Shown here one piece after another: positions 36,583-47,268 of a stretch of 64,000 bases of DNA (the stretch's first letter is position 1; the number at the start of each line of letters is the position of its first letter). The notes beneath the pieces are model-generated. The model saw only the letters and a program-made list of their open reading frames with translations. It made no database searches and was not told where the DNA came from. The stretch comes from Chrysoperla carnea (lineage: Eukaryota > Arthropoda > Insecta > Neuroptera > Chrysopidae): assembly GCF_905475395.1 (NCBI RefSeq), contig NC_058341.1, positions 35,789,501 to 35,853,500 on the forward strand, in the 5' to 3' direction. The translations under genes were made by a program, and so were the position numbers.

Positions 36583-37234
36583 ATGTTTGATGGTAATGGT
36601 GAAGTCCATACTAAATGTCGCTCAGTTTATGTTTTGGATCTTATAAAGGATGATAATTAGAACAGATTCCTCATACAGATATCAGTACTCCGACACAACT
36701 ACTTTGGAATCCATTTTTGACAACTAACTATTTATTAATGTATCGTTTTAACTTTTGTTATATTTCTAACGGTCTAGTGTAAGCAAAACTAAAAATTTTA
36801 AAAATTCTGAAAACAATGTAAATTTTTAAAGCATCATATCTCAAAATCTGTTGAACATACGGAGCTGTGAGTTGGCTTCAATTGTTTCAAATTTAATATA
36901 ATTTCAAAAGGATAGTAGCAACTAATGTCAAAAACTCATAGCTTTTGAATAGAACTGCAAAAATTGAAAAATTCCGAAAATTTCCGAAAAAGTCAGATTA
37001 TTGTTATTTCTTATTTATGATTATTTTTTTATGTAGTAATATAATTTGTGACCTCATTATAGCATGTCGTGCAGAAGAGGTAAAGATAATTATTTACGAA
37101 ATAAATAACATAAATAAAAATACCTAATCAACAAAAATGTCATTAAATAAACATAAACCAACAACAAATATTTATTTAAAACTTTTACGTTTTTCCGAAT
37201 TATTTAGATTATTCAACACCAAAAGTTTGATAAT

Positions 37235-40200
37235 ATGTTAGAAACACTTTTAAATATAATCATAAAAACATATTTATTAGATCAATCATATTGTACAGTT
37301 TTTATTTCAAATAATGATTTTAATTTTAATTTAATAGTGCCTGTAATTACAATTAAATCAACATCAATTAATGACGATATCACATCTAAATATTACCATG
37401 ATTTTGATCAAGCAATTTTAAAATCCCTGAATCTTGGATGTGATTCATTTATTATTTATAATTCCAACGTCCAAGATTTTCTTAAAAGTATTGATTTAAA
37501 CATACAACTTTCGTTTCGCAAAATAGCTAATCGAAAGTTTATTTACATTTTTAATTATATTGATGTTAATATGATATTAATTAATGATATTTTATCATCG
37601 AAAGTAGTCAAATTTATACCAGATTTTATAATTATTTATCCAAATAATTTAATAACTAATATTAATAATTCAAGTTCATTTTATGTCGAGCAAAATGCGT
37701 TATTTGGTGTACAAAGTTATAAAATAGTTACTCGTGAAATGAATGACCCACAATTGATTTTGTTAGATTTTTGGTTTACTAATAATCAATCTTTTTTGGG
37801 CAATGTTAATTTATTTCCATTGAAACCTCAAAATTTGTATAAAGTACCTGTGAGTGTAGCTTTAATACCAACTTTTTCACCGTATATAATAATTGAAAGT
37901 AAGATTTAAAATTTAATATATATATAAGAGAAGTTCAAGTATTCCCTTTACGATTTTGCTTAATTTTATTGAGAAGCGTCAATCACGATAAAATATTCGG
38001 GGTATATCTTCGAAACAATAAGTGATAATTTTTTGCTTTTCTAAGATCTATTATTTCAACGGCTTTATCCATTTTTTCGATAAATAATATTGGCTATAAT
38101 AAGGTAAAGCTATGTTTGACTCTGGGTATAGGCAATGATGTATCAGTAACATATCTTAAAGCAGTTACTAACTTCAGAAAATATTCCCATTTTCTTTTTT
38201 TTCTTTAAACATTTTCAACTACTATCTTTCAATAACATATAATTTAAATTCTCAAGAGTAAAACTTTTGGAGCAATATACTACCCTAAGAATTTGGGGTG
38301 CAACCCTAAGAATATTTCATCTCCAATTATTGCAATAAATCCATTACAGTAAGAAATACGAAAAAATTTGGTTAAAATTATTGAAGTTACTTTGAATTTA
38401 TTAAAATGTGGCTCGAAAAAAAGGCTCGACTTTTATTGAAAACTTACAATATTGCGAAAAATTCAGGAAAATCGGTGGAGCGAATAAGAGTCACACTTAC
38501 ACAATGAATTATTAATTTAATTAATTAATTTAAAATTGATTTATTATTTAATAATTTATATATTTATTTATTTTCTTATTTTTTTAAGAATGATTTTATG
38601 AAACAGTAAGTTTTATTTCCGTAGAAGATGTAATTGTTTATCCTAATGCACAATCAGAAAGTGTTGTCGATGGTATCGAAGTGCGAATCCTTCGTGAATA
38701 TGCAAATCAATTTAACATAACATTAAATTTTACAATTGATCCTGAATTATGGGGTGAAATCTATTCTAATCGTACTGGAATTGGTTTGCTTGGAAATATG
38801 GTGGAAAATCGACTTGATATTTGTATCGGTAATAAAATCAAGTTTTTATATTTAGTCGAGAGTTTGTAATGCGTAAAAGAAGAGTATTTAAACAATTAAC
38901 TCTATTTAAATTTTTTTACAGCTGCTCTTTTATACTGGGATATGATAGATGAGTATCTTCAATTTTCTGGTATTACAGTATTTACACGAATTATTGGTCT
39001 GGTGCCTTCATCTGAGTAATTATATTTTTATAATCGAGGTTGTCAAAATTTAAAAAAATCTTAGATACATGATTTGCACGTTCAACTTCGTATTGTATTC
39101 CCTGGCAATTTGGTTTAAAATCTCATATTTCGAATAAGTTTGGATGAAATACTTTAGTTATTTTATTATTTTTTATGAAATAGCACAATAGTATAGACGT
39201 CTAACCACTTTCTATTGACATAGATGTTCATGGCTTCACCCAATTTTTTGTTCCGCTGAATTCAATTTTATAGATAAATGAATAGCGAAATATAATTTCA
39301 CTCGGAAAAAGTTTCTCCCATACCTACTTCTTTAAAGTTCGAAATATTTACGATTTCAGAAAAAATAAATTGATAAAAACTTATATGTTTCAGGCATGGA
39401 AACAAATTAGGACTTCTCATTAATATATTTTCATTTCCTCTTTGGTTGTCATTAATTTTTTCGCTTTTCGTGTTGACATTAACACTGACCTTTTGTACAA
39501 ATCAAACATTTAATCACCTCTGCAAAAACTATTCTGAGAATAAAATAATGAAGGACATTTTCCAATCATTTTTCGTTGTTTATCGTTTACATTTGCTTCA
39601 GTCGTTACCAGAATTGATATTAAATCGATTTACAAAATCAGTGCTGCATATTTTATTATTATTAATTTTATTGCAAGCGTTATTTATAAGCTCAGCTTAT
39701 GTAAGTGGTTTGTCAGCAATTTTAACCTTACCAATATATGCTAAAACAATTCAAACACGGCAAGATTTAATTGACAGCAAAATGGAATGGGGAGCTAACG
39801 ATGAGGCGTGGATTGGTCCAATATCTCGTTCAACTAATGTACTAATATAAATTTTAGTATCCCTACACTGTAAAAAAGTACTAGTTACAACAAAATAAGT
39901 TCTTAATATAGTTGAAAGTAGATATTTTCTTGGTTCTAGAAAATTTTTAAGAAGTTAAGTTTCTTGAATTAAGTATTGAAGTCGTTGACTCAAGAAATAT
40001 TTACTTGTTTTAAGAACATCAACAACAAAGTAAAGGCGTTTACTTTAGTATAGTAATTTTTTACAGTGTATAGTGTCAAATATATAATTGTATATAATTT
40101 AATTTTATATTTTTAGCCACAGGATATTGACTTATTAAAAACAGCTAGAATTTATGATGATGATAAATTAAAAAATTTACCTCCTAAAACTTATGCGTAT

Positions 40201-41375
40201 CTCGTAGATGAAATAAATGGTGGTAAGATTCATTTAATTTGAACATGATAATTACCAAAAAAACCAAGAAATTAATTTTCTTTTTTAAGGTGTATATGGA
40301 GTTCCAAGTTACGTTCCCGAGAATTATGTTTTAAATTCGCAGGTAATGCGTGAACCAATATATTCCGAAGGAATCCACACTGTGTTTCAAAAGAGTTCAC
40401 CATTTATTAAAGAATTTGACAAATTCGTTTCTAGATTACGCCAAACTGGGGTTCTACTTCATATTCAACAACAAGTAATTATAAACTAAATTAAAATGTC
40501 GCAAGAATGACTATGCAATTTTTGAAAAGATAATATAGATCGTTATTCTTCAATGACGGTCTGTGTGTCAACCAAGATAACATAACCGAGATAATAAAAA
40601 TTATTGTCGATTTATTTCATTGTTCATCTTTTCAGCGATATTAATTTTATTAGAATCGAATAAATAAACAAGGGCGACTGACTATAAATGCTTGAATTTT
40701 GCCATTGAGATTGAGATCCTTTTGGCTTTATTTGAGAAATATTGACCACTTCCTTGCAAAATATGAAAAAAACTTTGAACGTGTGTGGAGGACTCTATAT
40801 AATTTAAAGCCTACACTATTATCCTTCGAATGATTCAATCGAAATCGTTTTTCATCTAATATTATCAAAGAGTTAATGAATAGAAAACTTTCTTTTTTCG
40901 ATATAAAAATCCTTTTGTAGTTAGAACGGTTCATAAGGATACAAATTTTGATTAAACGGAAAGTTTTTTAATTGATTAAAAACTTAGAAATTAGAAACGA
41001 GACTGATTGCTTTTTAGAACCTAGAAACTATAATGATTTAATGTGTAGTACTTGTATTTGCGCCATGTTAATTTATATTACTTAATATTTTCGATTTAAA
41101 ATAGGTATATCTTTTTATAACTTGATTTCTTTGTTTTTAAGGTCACATTAAAATACTTAAATTATTCGGTACAATTGCATTTAAAAGCGAAAGGACGTAT
41201 AAATGAAAATTCGAATGATACATTCACTTCAGTAACTTTTAACGATCTTGAAAGTGTTTTTCTCTTATGGTGTTTAGGAATGATTATTTCTTTTATTAAA
41301 TTTGTGGTAGAAATATCTGAAAGAAAAAAAATTAATTCATATAATTTCAAAATACGAATTTTGGCGGATTACTAA
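37235..41375 (+). CDS. Divergent ionotropic receptor 2 (intact)
   Basis: Exons 37235-37898, 38625-38828, 38922-39015, 39394-39838, 40117-40222, 40290-40474, 41142-41375; 643 aa. Phases are 1, 1, 2, 0, 1, 0. Domains are as in the upstream paralogue: N-terminal domain, S1 (GIEVRILREYANQFNITLNF, NRTGIGLLGNM), TM1 (FSFPLWLSLIFSLFVLTLTL), TM2 with SAYVSGLSAILTLP, S2 (GVYGVPSYVPENYV, GIHTVFQKSSPFIKEF, LRQTGVLLHIQQQ) and TM3 (VFLLWCLGMIISFIKFVVEI). W453 is present where receptor 1 has a stop. It was probably produced by tandem duplication, and every exon aligns one to one. A ligand-gated channel role in chemosensation is inferred from the family; the ligand is unknown and the protein is too diverged to place among co-receptors. 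Donor 4 (AAT|GTACTA) is weak but is conserved in position with the paralogue. Confidence 0.88.
39864..40070. mobile_element. MITE in receptor 2 intron 4
   Basis: Terminal inverted repeat TACACTGTAAAAAA at 39864 with its complement ending at 40070; about 207 bp. It is absent from the corresponding intron of receptor 1, which is only 74 bp long. Confidence 0.8.
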
Positions 41376-43096
41376 ACAAAATAAAAGCTTTGTATTTTCA
41401 AAATAATAATGATGAGTTTATTTCAATATCCCACTTTTAGTCCCTTATAAATTTTTCACGACTGGGCACAAGTCCAGGGCCTCCGAGCGTCTGAAAGCCC
41501 CCAAGAATTAAATGAAAAAAAAATGTAAAAAAAATCAAGCAGCAAATGGCTGATGAAATAAGCGAGCATGCGATCTTCTATCATAGATTTCCAAAACTAC
41601 GTAACTCAGAGTGCTTATAATAAATACAAAGTAAAAATGCTGTAAAAATCAGATAGTCAAAAAAATTAAAGAAATTTTAACATACAATGAAACTAATGTT
41701 TAAATAATATCAATATAAATTAATAATTTTTCATATTACACGTGATGGTTTTATTTTTTTCTTTAAAATAAGAAGCGGTCCCTTATATGGGGGCCCCCTA
41801 TAATTTTCGACCCAGGGCTCCTCAAATATTTAATCTGCCCTTGAATAAGGCACTATTAAAGAGAATTAAAAAGTTAATATTAAATTTTATATAAGTAAAT
41901 AAATTAATCGTAATATTTTTGAGATTTTGATATTTTTAAGTAATTTTTTATAATCATCGATATAATTTTATATATCACATAATCTTGACAGAATATTAAT
42001 CCAAAAGGCGTATAAAAACTTAAATAAATGGCTTTTATGATTAGGTATCACACATATATTTATATTTAAATTTCAAATGATAAAAAATTGTGGTTATTAA
42101 TAGTTTTAAAGGCCAACCATTTTTAAATTTATTATTATTAATTATTGTCAGTAAGAAATAAATACTGTATGATCCAAAAAAGTTTAGTTTCTGGTTTATA
42201 TTAACATTAGATTTGTATACGATTTTCCCATACCTATGCAGTTTAATTAATCACAAAATTTTCAAAAAAATTGTTGAAGTCTCTCTAAAAAACACAACAT
42301 TTTTAAAATTTTGGAAAATTGGAAAATATTTCCCGCTGGCCATAATGCAGCCACGTACCATACTTCCCATTACCGCAGCAAAATTTACATTGGTATTGTC
42401 TACTGGGAAAATTATTAATGACGTCAAGCAGTTAATATGACCGGCATATATAGATTTAGGTCTTAAAAAACAGTATTGGTCTATGGTCGATTATATTAAA
42501 AACTTTAATTTTACTTCACTTGTATGTATGTCTGTACTGATAATTTACAATTGAAATTTAATCCACTTTCCGGTTTTGGATTTAGCTGACATTTTGCATG
42601 CATTTGTAAATCGGAAGATAATGAATATTTATGATAAACATGGCCTGATTTTCCATGCACTTCCACCATATTTGATCTACATAGGTTTGTTTAGTTTTTA
42701 ATTAAAAATTTAAATAAAAAACACTATTTAAGAGTATTATGAGTCCCTCTCTTATTATTATGAGTCCCTCATATTTGACTATTTGTAAAAGGTGGAGGCG
42801 CTGAGTTAAAATATCAAGGATGGTTCTGAGCGCTTCAAGCTTTTCTAAATATTCAAGTAGGCAATCAAAGGAAAAATTATTTTAGTACAATTTAACAATA
42901 AGAGCTTGTTCCTTAAAAAGCTATTTTTATTTAAATTATTTTGTGATCGACTCGTAAGTATAAATACTTGCCCATATTCTTTGAACATAAAGTTTTCGTG
43001 ACACAAAAACGCCACTGAAATATTCGTATAAATTCGAAATATTAAACGATACTTTGTATCTAGTTTATAATTTCATTAAACTAAATCTAAAAAAAA
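41376..43096. other. AT-rich intergenic region
   Basis: No supported gene. The 3' end is the promoter region of the secreted-protein locus, with TATAAA at 43027-43032, about 65 bp before the ATG. Confidence 0.5.
43027..43032 (+). promoter_or_regulatory. Possible TATA box of secreted-protein locus
   Basis: TATAAA in GTATAAATTCG. Transcription would start near 43057-43062, leaving a 5' UTR of about 35-40 nt before the ATG at 43097. Confidence 0.4.
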
Positions 43097-43181
43097 ATGG
43101 CCAGAATAATAACTTCTAATAAATTGTGTTTCGTAACATTCCTAGTTTTTTCTTTTATGCTAGTCACTTATTCGTGTGCTG
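43097..43181 (+). CDS. Shared signal-peptide exon of small secreted proteins
   Basis: An ATG after an A-rich leader opens 28 codons plus one base. MARIITSNKLCFVTFLVF continues into a hydrophobic stretch ending TYSCA, a clear signal peptide with likely cleavage near the end. The strong donor G|GTAAGT leaves phase 1. It can splice in frame to each of three downstream terminal exons (44259, 45456, 47012), all of which begin in phase 1 with AT after the acceptor. I found no second signal-peptide exon between them. The gene is not recognised; the products would be secreted cysteine-containing proteins of 109, 132 or 113 aa before cleavage. Confidence 0.8.
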
Positions 43182-44258
43182 GTAAGTAATTTTTGATATT
43201 CGATTATTTTAAAGAGTATTTACAGTAAATTTATTACTGAATTTTTGGAGGTATAAATATTGAACTTGTAAATTATTTAAGAAGATCTTCTCTAATATCT
43301 ACAAGCACCGTGATTTAAATGTAGTAAATAGATCAAATCTTGATTATTTTTTAAAATCGTTATAGAATCAACGTCAAAAGTCAATATTTTATAAGTAAAC
43401 AAATACATTAATATTTAATCTAAATATGCCAAATATAATACGTTTTTCAAAAGTGATGAAAATCAAAAGTGCTCAAACTTAATAAAAATTCAAAAATTTG
43501 CTTGTACGGTTCAACACTAATGATGAATTTTGATTTTTCCAATATTAATTAAATATTCACAAGTGCGAATTTCAAACTTTACATTACCGTATCAAACCAT
43601 TACTCAATTTCAAAAATGCGCCCTGAATTACAACTAAAACAAGCCCATTTCAATTTCGATCAAGATGAATGTACGCACTACACTGAGATATCTTACAAAA
43701 TAGTATGTAATCTTTATATCATATACAACTTAAAATTATAGTTTTAGCGCTTTTGTAGCCATTCCAATCTATGTTAATTATATTTAATTTAGTTGCTTTT
43801 ATCAAAAAATATGTAAATAATATCTTTTAAATGGAAAAGAAAATACCTGAACAATAATTGGTTTGTCTCTGAAGTGTTGAAGAGTGGTCTGCCTCTGATT
43901 GTATTTTGGTATGGAATTTAGCAAAATGAACAATTTTCGATTAAAAACACCACCAATGTATTGTCTCTTTTTTTATATACGTTTTTTATGGCCAACTAGC
44001 TTCGTAGTACTAAATTAGAATTACTATATCAATTGCAAAAACATTTTTTGTATTATTTTTTGTCCTTGAAGCTTGCAGTCCGAATAAACCAACAAGCTCA
44101 ATAAAAACCTGTGTGTTCAAATTGCCATTCTTTTAGATTGTCTGAAATATTGGAATTGGTCAGAATACTGGCCATATTCCCATGAATTATTCCGTTATAT
44201 TGTAGCAAAATCGTCTTCTTTTTAATATTGACAGCAAAAAAATTATACTTTGTTTTAG

Positions 44259-44503
44259 ATCTTAAATCATATTTACTATGTCAAAAATGTCAATCCAGTA
44301 CTCAAGTCTGTGACATTTGTGAAAGAACAATTCTAGACAACACTAAACTCTTTACGACTGTCATTTGTAGTGAAATGGATACAAATGCGAATTTAGTCCA
44401 AACAAATCAATTTAACACAACAATGGATAATCCATATCCTGGAATGGAATATATTATTTATGTACAATACTTGAATATGGATTTCCCTAATTATGAATAT
44501 TAG
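44259..44503 (+). CDS. Terminal exon A of small secreted protein locus
   Basis: The acceptor TGTTTTAG precedes 245 nt ending in TAG. Translation starts DLKSYLLCQKCQSSTQVC and keeps the C-x2-C-x6-C-x18-C spacing of the other two cassettes, with two extra Cys-bearing positions. The tail NPYPGMEYIIYVQYLNM corresponds to NPxPGxxYxWNxTxxLP in B and C. It is the most diverged copy and has no known domain. It is followed about 100 bp later by a run of 13 G at 44602-44614. Confidence 0.72.
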
Positions 44504-44601
44504 GCTATTTCTCAGTAATAGTAAGAGTATAACGTAAAAGAGCATGCTAAACCTAAGCATATTAATTTTCTTAACTTTATAACCTAAATAGAACTTTGAA
44601 A

Positions 44602-44614
44602 GGGGGGGGGGGGG
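44602..44614 (+). repeat. Poly-G run (G13)
   Basis: Thirteen consecutive G in strongly AT-rich DNA, about 100 bp after terminal exon A. It is the only such run in the window. Confidence 0.95.
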
Positions 44615-45455
44615 TATTTTAGAGTGAACTGACAGAAAATATCGATATTTATATATACGCTTTATTTATGAAAATTGGAAAAGATTGGGTACCTGTTATT
44701 AATTTTTAATTTTTAAATAAATACATACCTAATAGCTATTTCTTAACTTGATGAATCAAGCAATAAGCTTGAAACAAAATTCTGCTAAGTCTACCTTCTC
44801 TTATCGTCATTCAATTCCGAAATCAAAAAGGCTACACACACCAAAAAATGGTTCTGAAATCCCTGACACATTTCTGTAAATTTCTTGTATATAAGAAAGA
44901 AAATGATGTAATAAATATTTTATAATCCATTTTTTGTAATATATGCCCAATTTTCGTAAAATTTGCATGTGCGTGACGTCAAATTTGCATAATATGTATA
45001 ATAGCCAATAAACCAAAAATAGTTTTACGTTATCATGTATGTTTATCTTTGTCTGTAACCAGTTTTTTGCCTCACACATTATAATACAAATCCTGTATTT
45101 AGAATAATATATGAGACACGGAATATGAGGGAAGGACATTCATGCAAGATAATAGCAGCTTTCTTATACGCATTGCTTAATGTATAAATGTACTCCTCTC
45201 ACACTTATTGATGTACTATGGGAAATGATTTAAAAAAACAGTGTGTATATATGCAAGTTTTACTGATGTATAATTACTCGATGTGATAAATCGAATTTAA
45301 ATATTATACTCTTACTATAACTGAGCCTTGTCCTAACTAATAATATTTAAAAAAATTATAAACAATACACCTATATACCTACTATCTCATGTAAATTAAA
45401 AAAAAAATAAATATAAAAACTATTAAAATTATAATGAATTGTTATTTGTTTCTAG

Positions 45456-45769
45456 ATTTTAAAGCAATTACTTGTTTTGCTTGTCCAGCCGCTACTAATC
45501 TATGTGAAGTTACAGTTAAAACCATATTGAATGGATCCTTAATTAAAACAATTACAAAATGTTATGAAATTGTTCCAACTCTTACATTATTGGGCAGTTT
45601 AAATAATACATCCCCAAATCCAACACCTGGATTACAATACTCTTGGAATATTACTCATATGTTACCACCTAATATATTTAATTTGGGATTATTAGGACCC
45701 CCTAGACATGTTAATAATAATAAAAATGATATATTTCATAATATTTTTCATAAAGTATTAAAATCATAA
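45456..45769 (+). CDS. Terminal exon B of small secreted protein locus
   Basis: The acceptor TTTGTTTCTAG precedes 314 nt ending in TAA. DFKAITCFACPAATNLCEV, VKTILNGSLI and KCYEIVP give C-x2-C-x6-C-x18-C. LNNTSPNPTPG and LPPNIFNLGLLG follow, with two N-glycosylation motifs (NNTS, NITH). It has a longer His/Asn/Lys-rich tail than C. It is closely related to exon C, including in the sequence flanking the acceptor, so it is a recent tandem duplicate. Confidence 0.8.
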
Positions 45770-46199
45770 ACTTTAGAAATGTTTTTTGTGAATAATTTTT
45801 CAAAAATATAAAATCATCAAAATTTTAAAGATTTGTTTTTTAATCAGTCCTCTAAAATTAAAGTTAAAGTTTTCTTCAACAAATTAAATTACCTTGGTTT
45901 GAATCAGCAAAAATTATTTTTCGAAATTTGTGTAGCTTATGGAAATAAGAACAAATATTCTGTACATTGTCTATAAAATTAAAGTGCCACAAATAACACC
46001 AATGTAAAATACACAGTTAGGCAGAATTCCTTTAAAATAATTTTGAAGCATTCTCATAAGTTTATTTGTTTGGGGAAAATAATTATAGTGTTTTAATTAT
46101 TTATGTTGCTTACCGCTAATAAAAATAGCTCCAATTAAGGCGTTTCAATACCAAAACGAAAGTGTTACCATAAAAACTGGTTAAAACTTTGTTTAAAAA

Positions 46200-46400
46200 G
46201 ATTGACTTTGATAGTTTATTTTTCCTAAAACGTACAGAGAATCGATATAAATTTTTCACAAACGATATCCAAAATACCTTAAAAAGTTGAAATGAAAATG
46301 ATAAAAAAATTTAAAATTTTAATTATCAATTAATAATCCTTTTATAGGTCTTTTGTGAAAAGTTCATGTCGATTCTCTGTACGGTTTATGAGAAATGTGC
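46200..46400. mobile_element. MITE-like inverted repeat between exons B and C
   Basis: Arms containing GTACAGAGAATCGA and its complement (46231 and 46367 regions), flanked by TTTTTCACAAA and TTTTGTGAAAA. A third, direct copy of the arm motif (TTCAGAGAATC) lies near 46450. Confidence 0.65.
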
Positions 46401-47011
46401 CCTTTTTGGTAAAAACACTGACATTGATAGTTAATTTCTCTTGAACCGTTCAGAGAATCCTACATAAGATGTATAAAGTATAAAAGAATGATTAATTGCT
46501 CAATAAAATTTTTTTGGATCATTTTTATTTTTTTTGGTTTCGAAATACCTCAAATTAACTAGCACAAATAAGAATTTTTACATACATATCTTTTTTTCTA
46601 TGAAAAATACTACTCTGATTTGCTTTTTACGGCCTAGAAGAATATTATTACATTGACATTTAAGTAGTCCAAGAGAATATTAATATGGTATCACAAAATG
46701 TCATATAATGTGGCCTCTATATAATCTTGAATAATCCCAGTGTACTCAATATTAACCACTTCATCGATTTTCCACACTTAACGTAGAAAAATAGTGATTC
46801 TAATAGGAATTACAACTTTTACATCATATTAAGATTTCGAAAATATCAGTTTTATGTCAAATTTTCGTAAAACTTAATTTAATATTTAATATAACTGAAG
46901 CTTGGCTTAGTCGAATAATATTCTAAATAATGTAGTAACTTTGTAATTCTAGTTTAAAAAATATCTTTATTAAAGCTATCGAAATCACGATATATTGTTA
47001 TTTGTTTCTAG

Positions 47012-47268
47012 ATTTTAAAGCAATTACTTGTTTCATGTGTCCAAAAGCTACAAATCAATGTGAAGTTAATGTAAAAACAATAGTGAATGGTTCTCTAGTT
47101 AATACAATAACCAAATGTTATAAATTAGTACCAAGTTCTTCATTATTGGGAACAATGAATAATACATCCCCAAATCCAATACCTGGCTTTGAATACAAGT
47201 GGAATCTTACTTATTTGTTACCACCTAACATATTTAATTTGGGACTTTTTGGAAGTCATAATCCATAA
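47012..47268 (+). CDS. Terminal exon C of small secreted protein locus
   Basis: The acceptor TTTGTTTCTAG is followed by 257 nt ending in TAA. DFKAITCFMCPKATNQCEVN, TKCYKLVP, MNNTSPNPIPGFEYKWNLT and LPPNIFNLGLFG match exon B almost throughout, with identical cysteine spacing. Joined to the signal exon at 43097 it gives 113 aa. It lies 3.8 kb from that exon. It may be an alternative last exon, or the body of a separate gene whose own first exon was lost or missed. Confidence 0.78.

Larger units (their letters stand above)
34746..37234. other. Intergenic region between receptor genes
   Basis: No complete gene. It contains a dispersed repeat at 35440-35760 and a possible transposon ORF remnant at 36505-36582. 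Elsewhere it is AT-rich. Confidence 0.55.
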
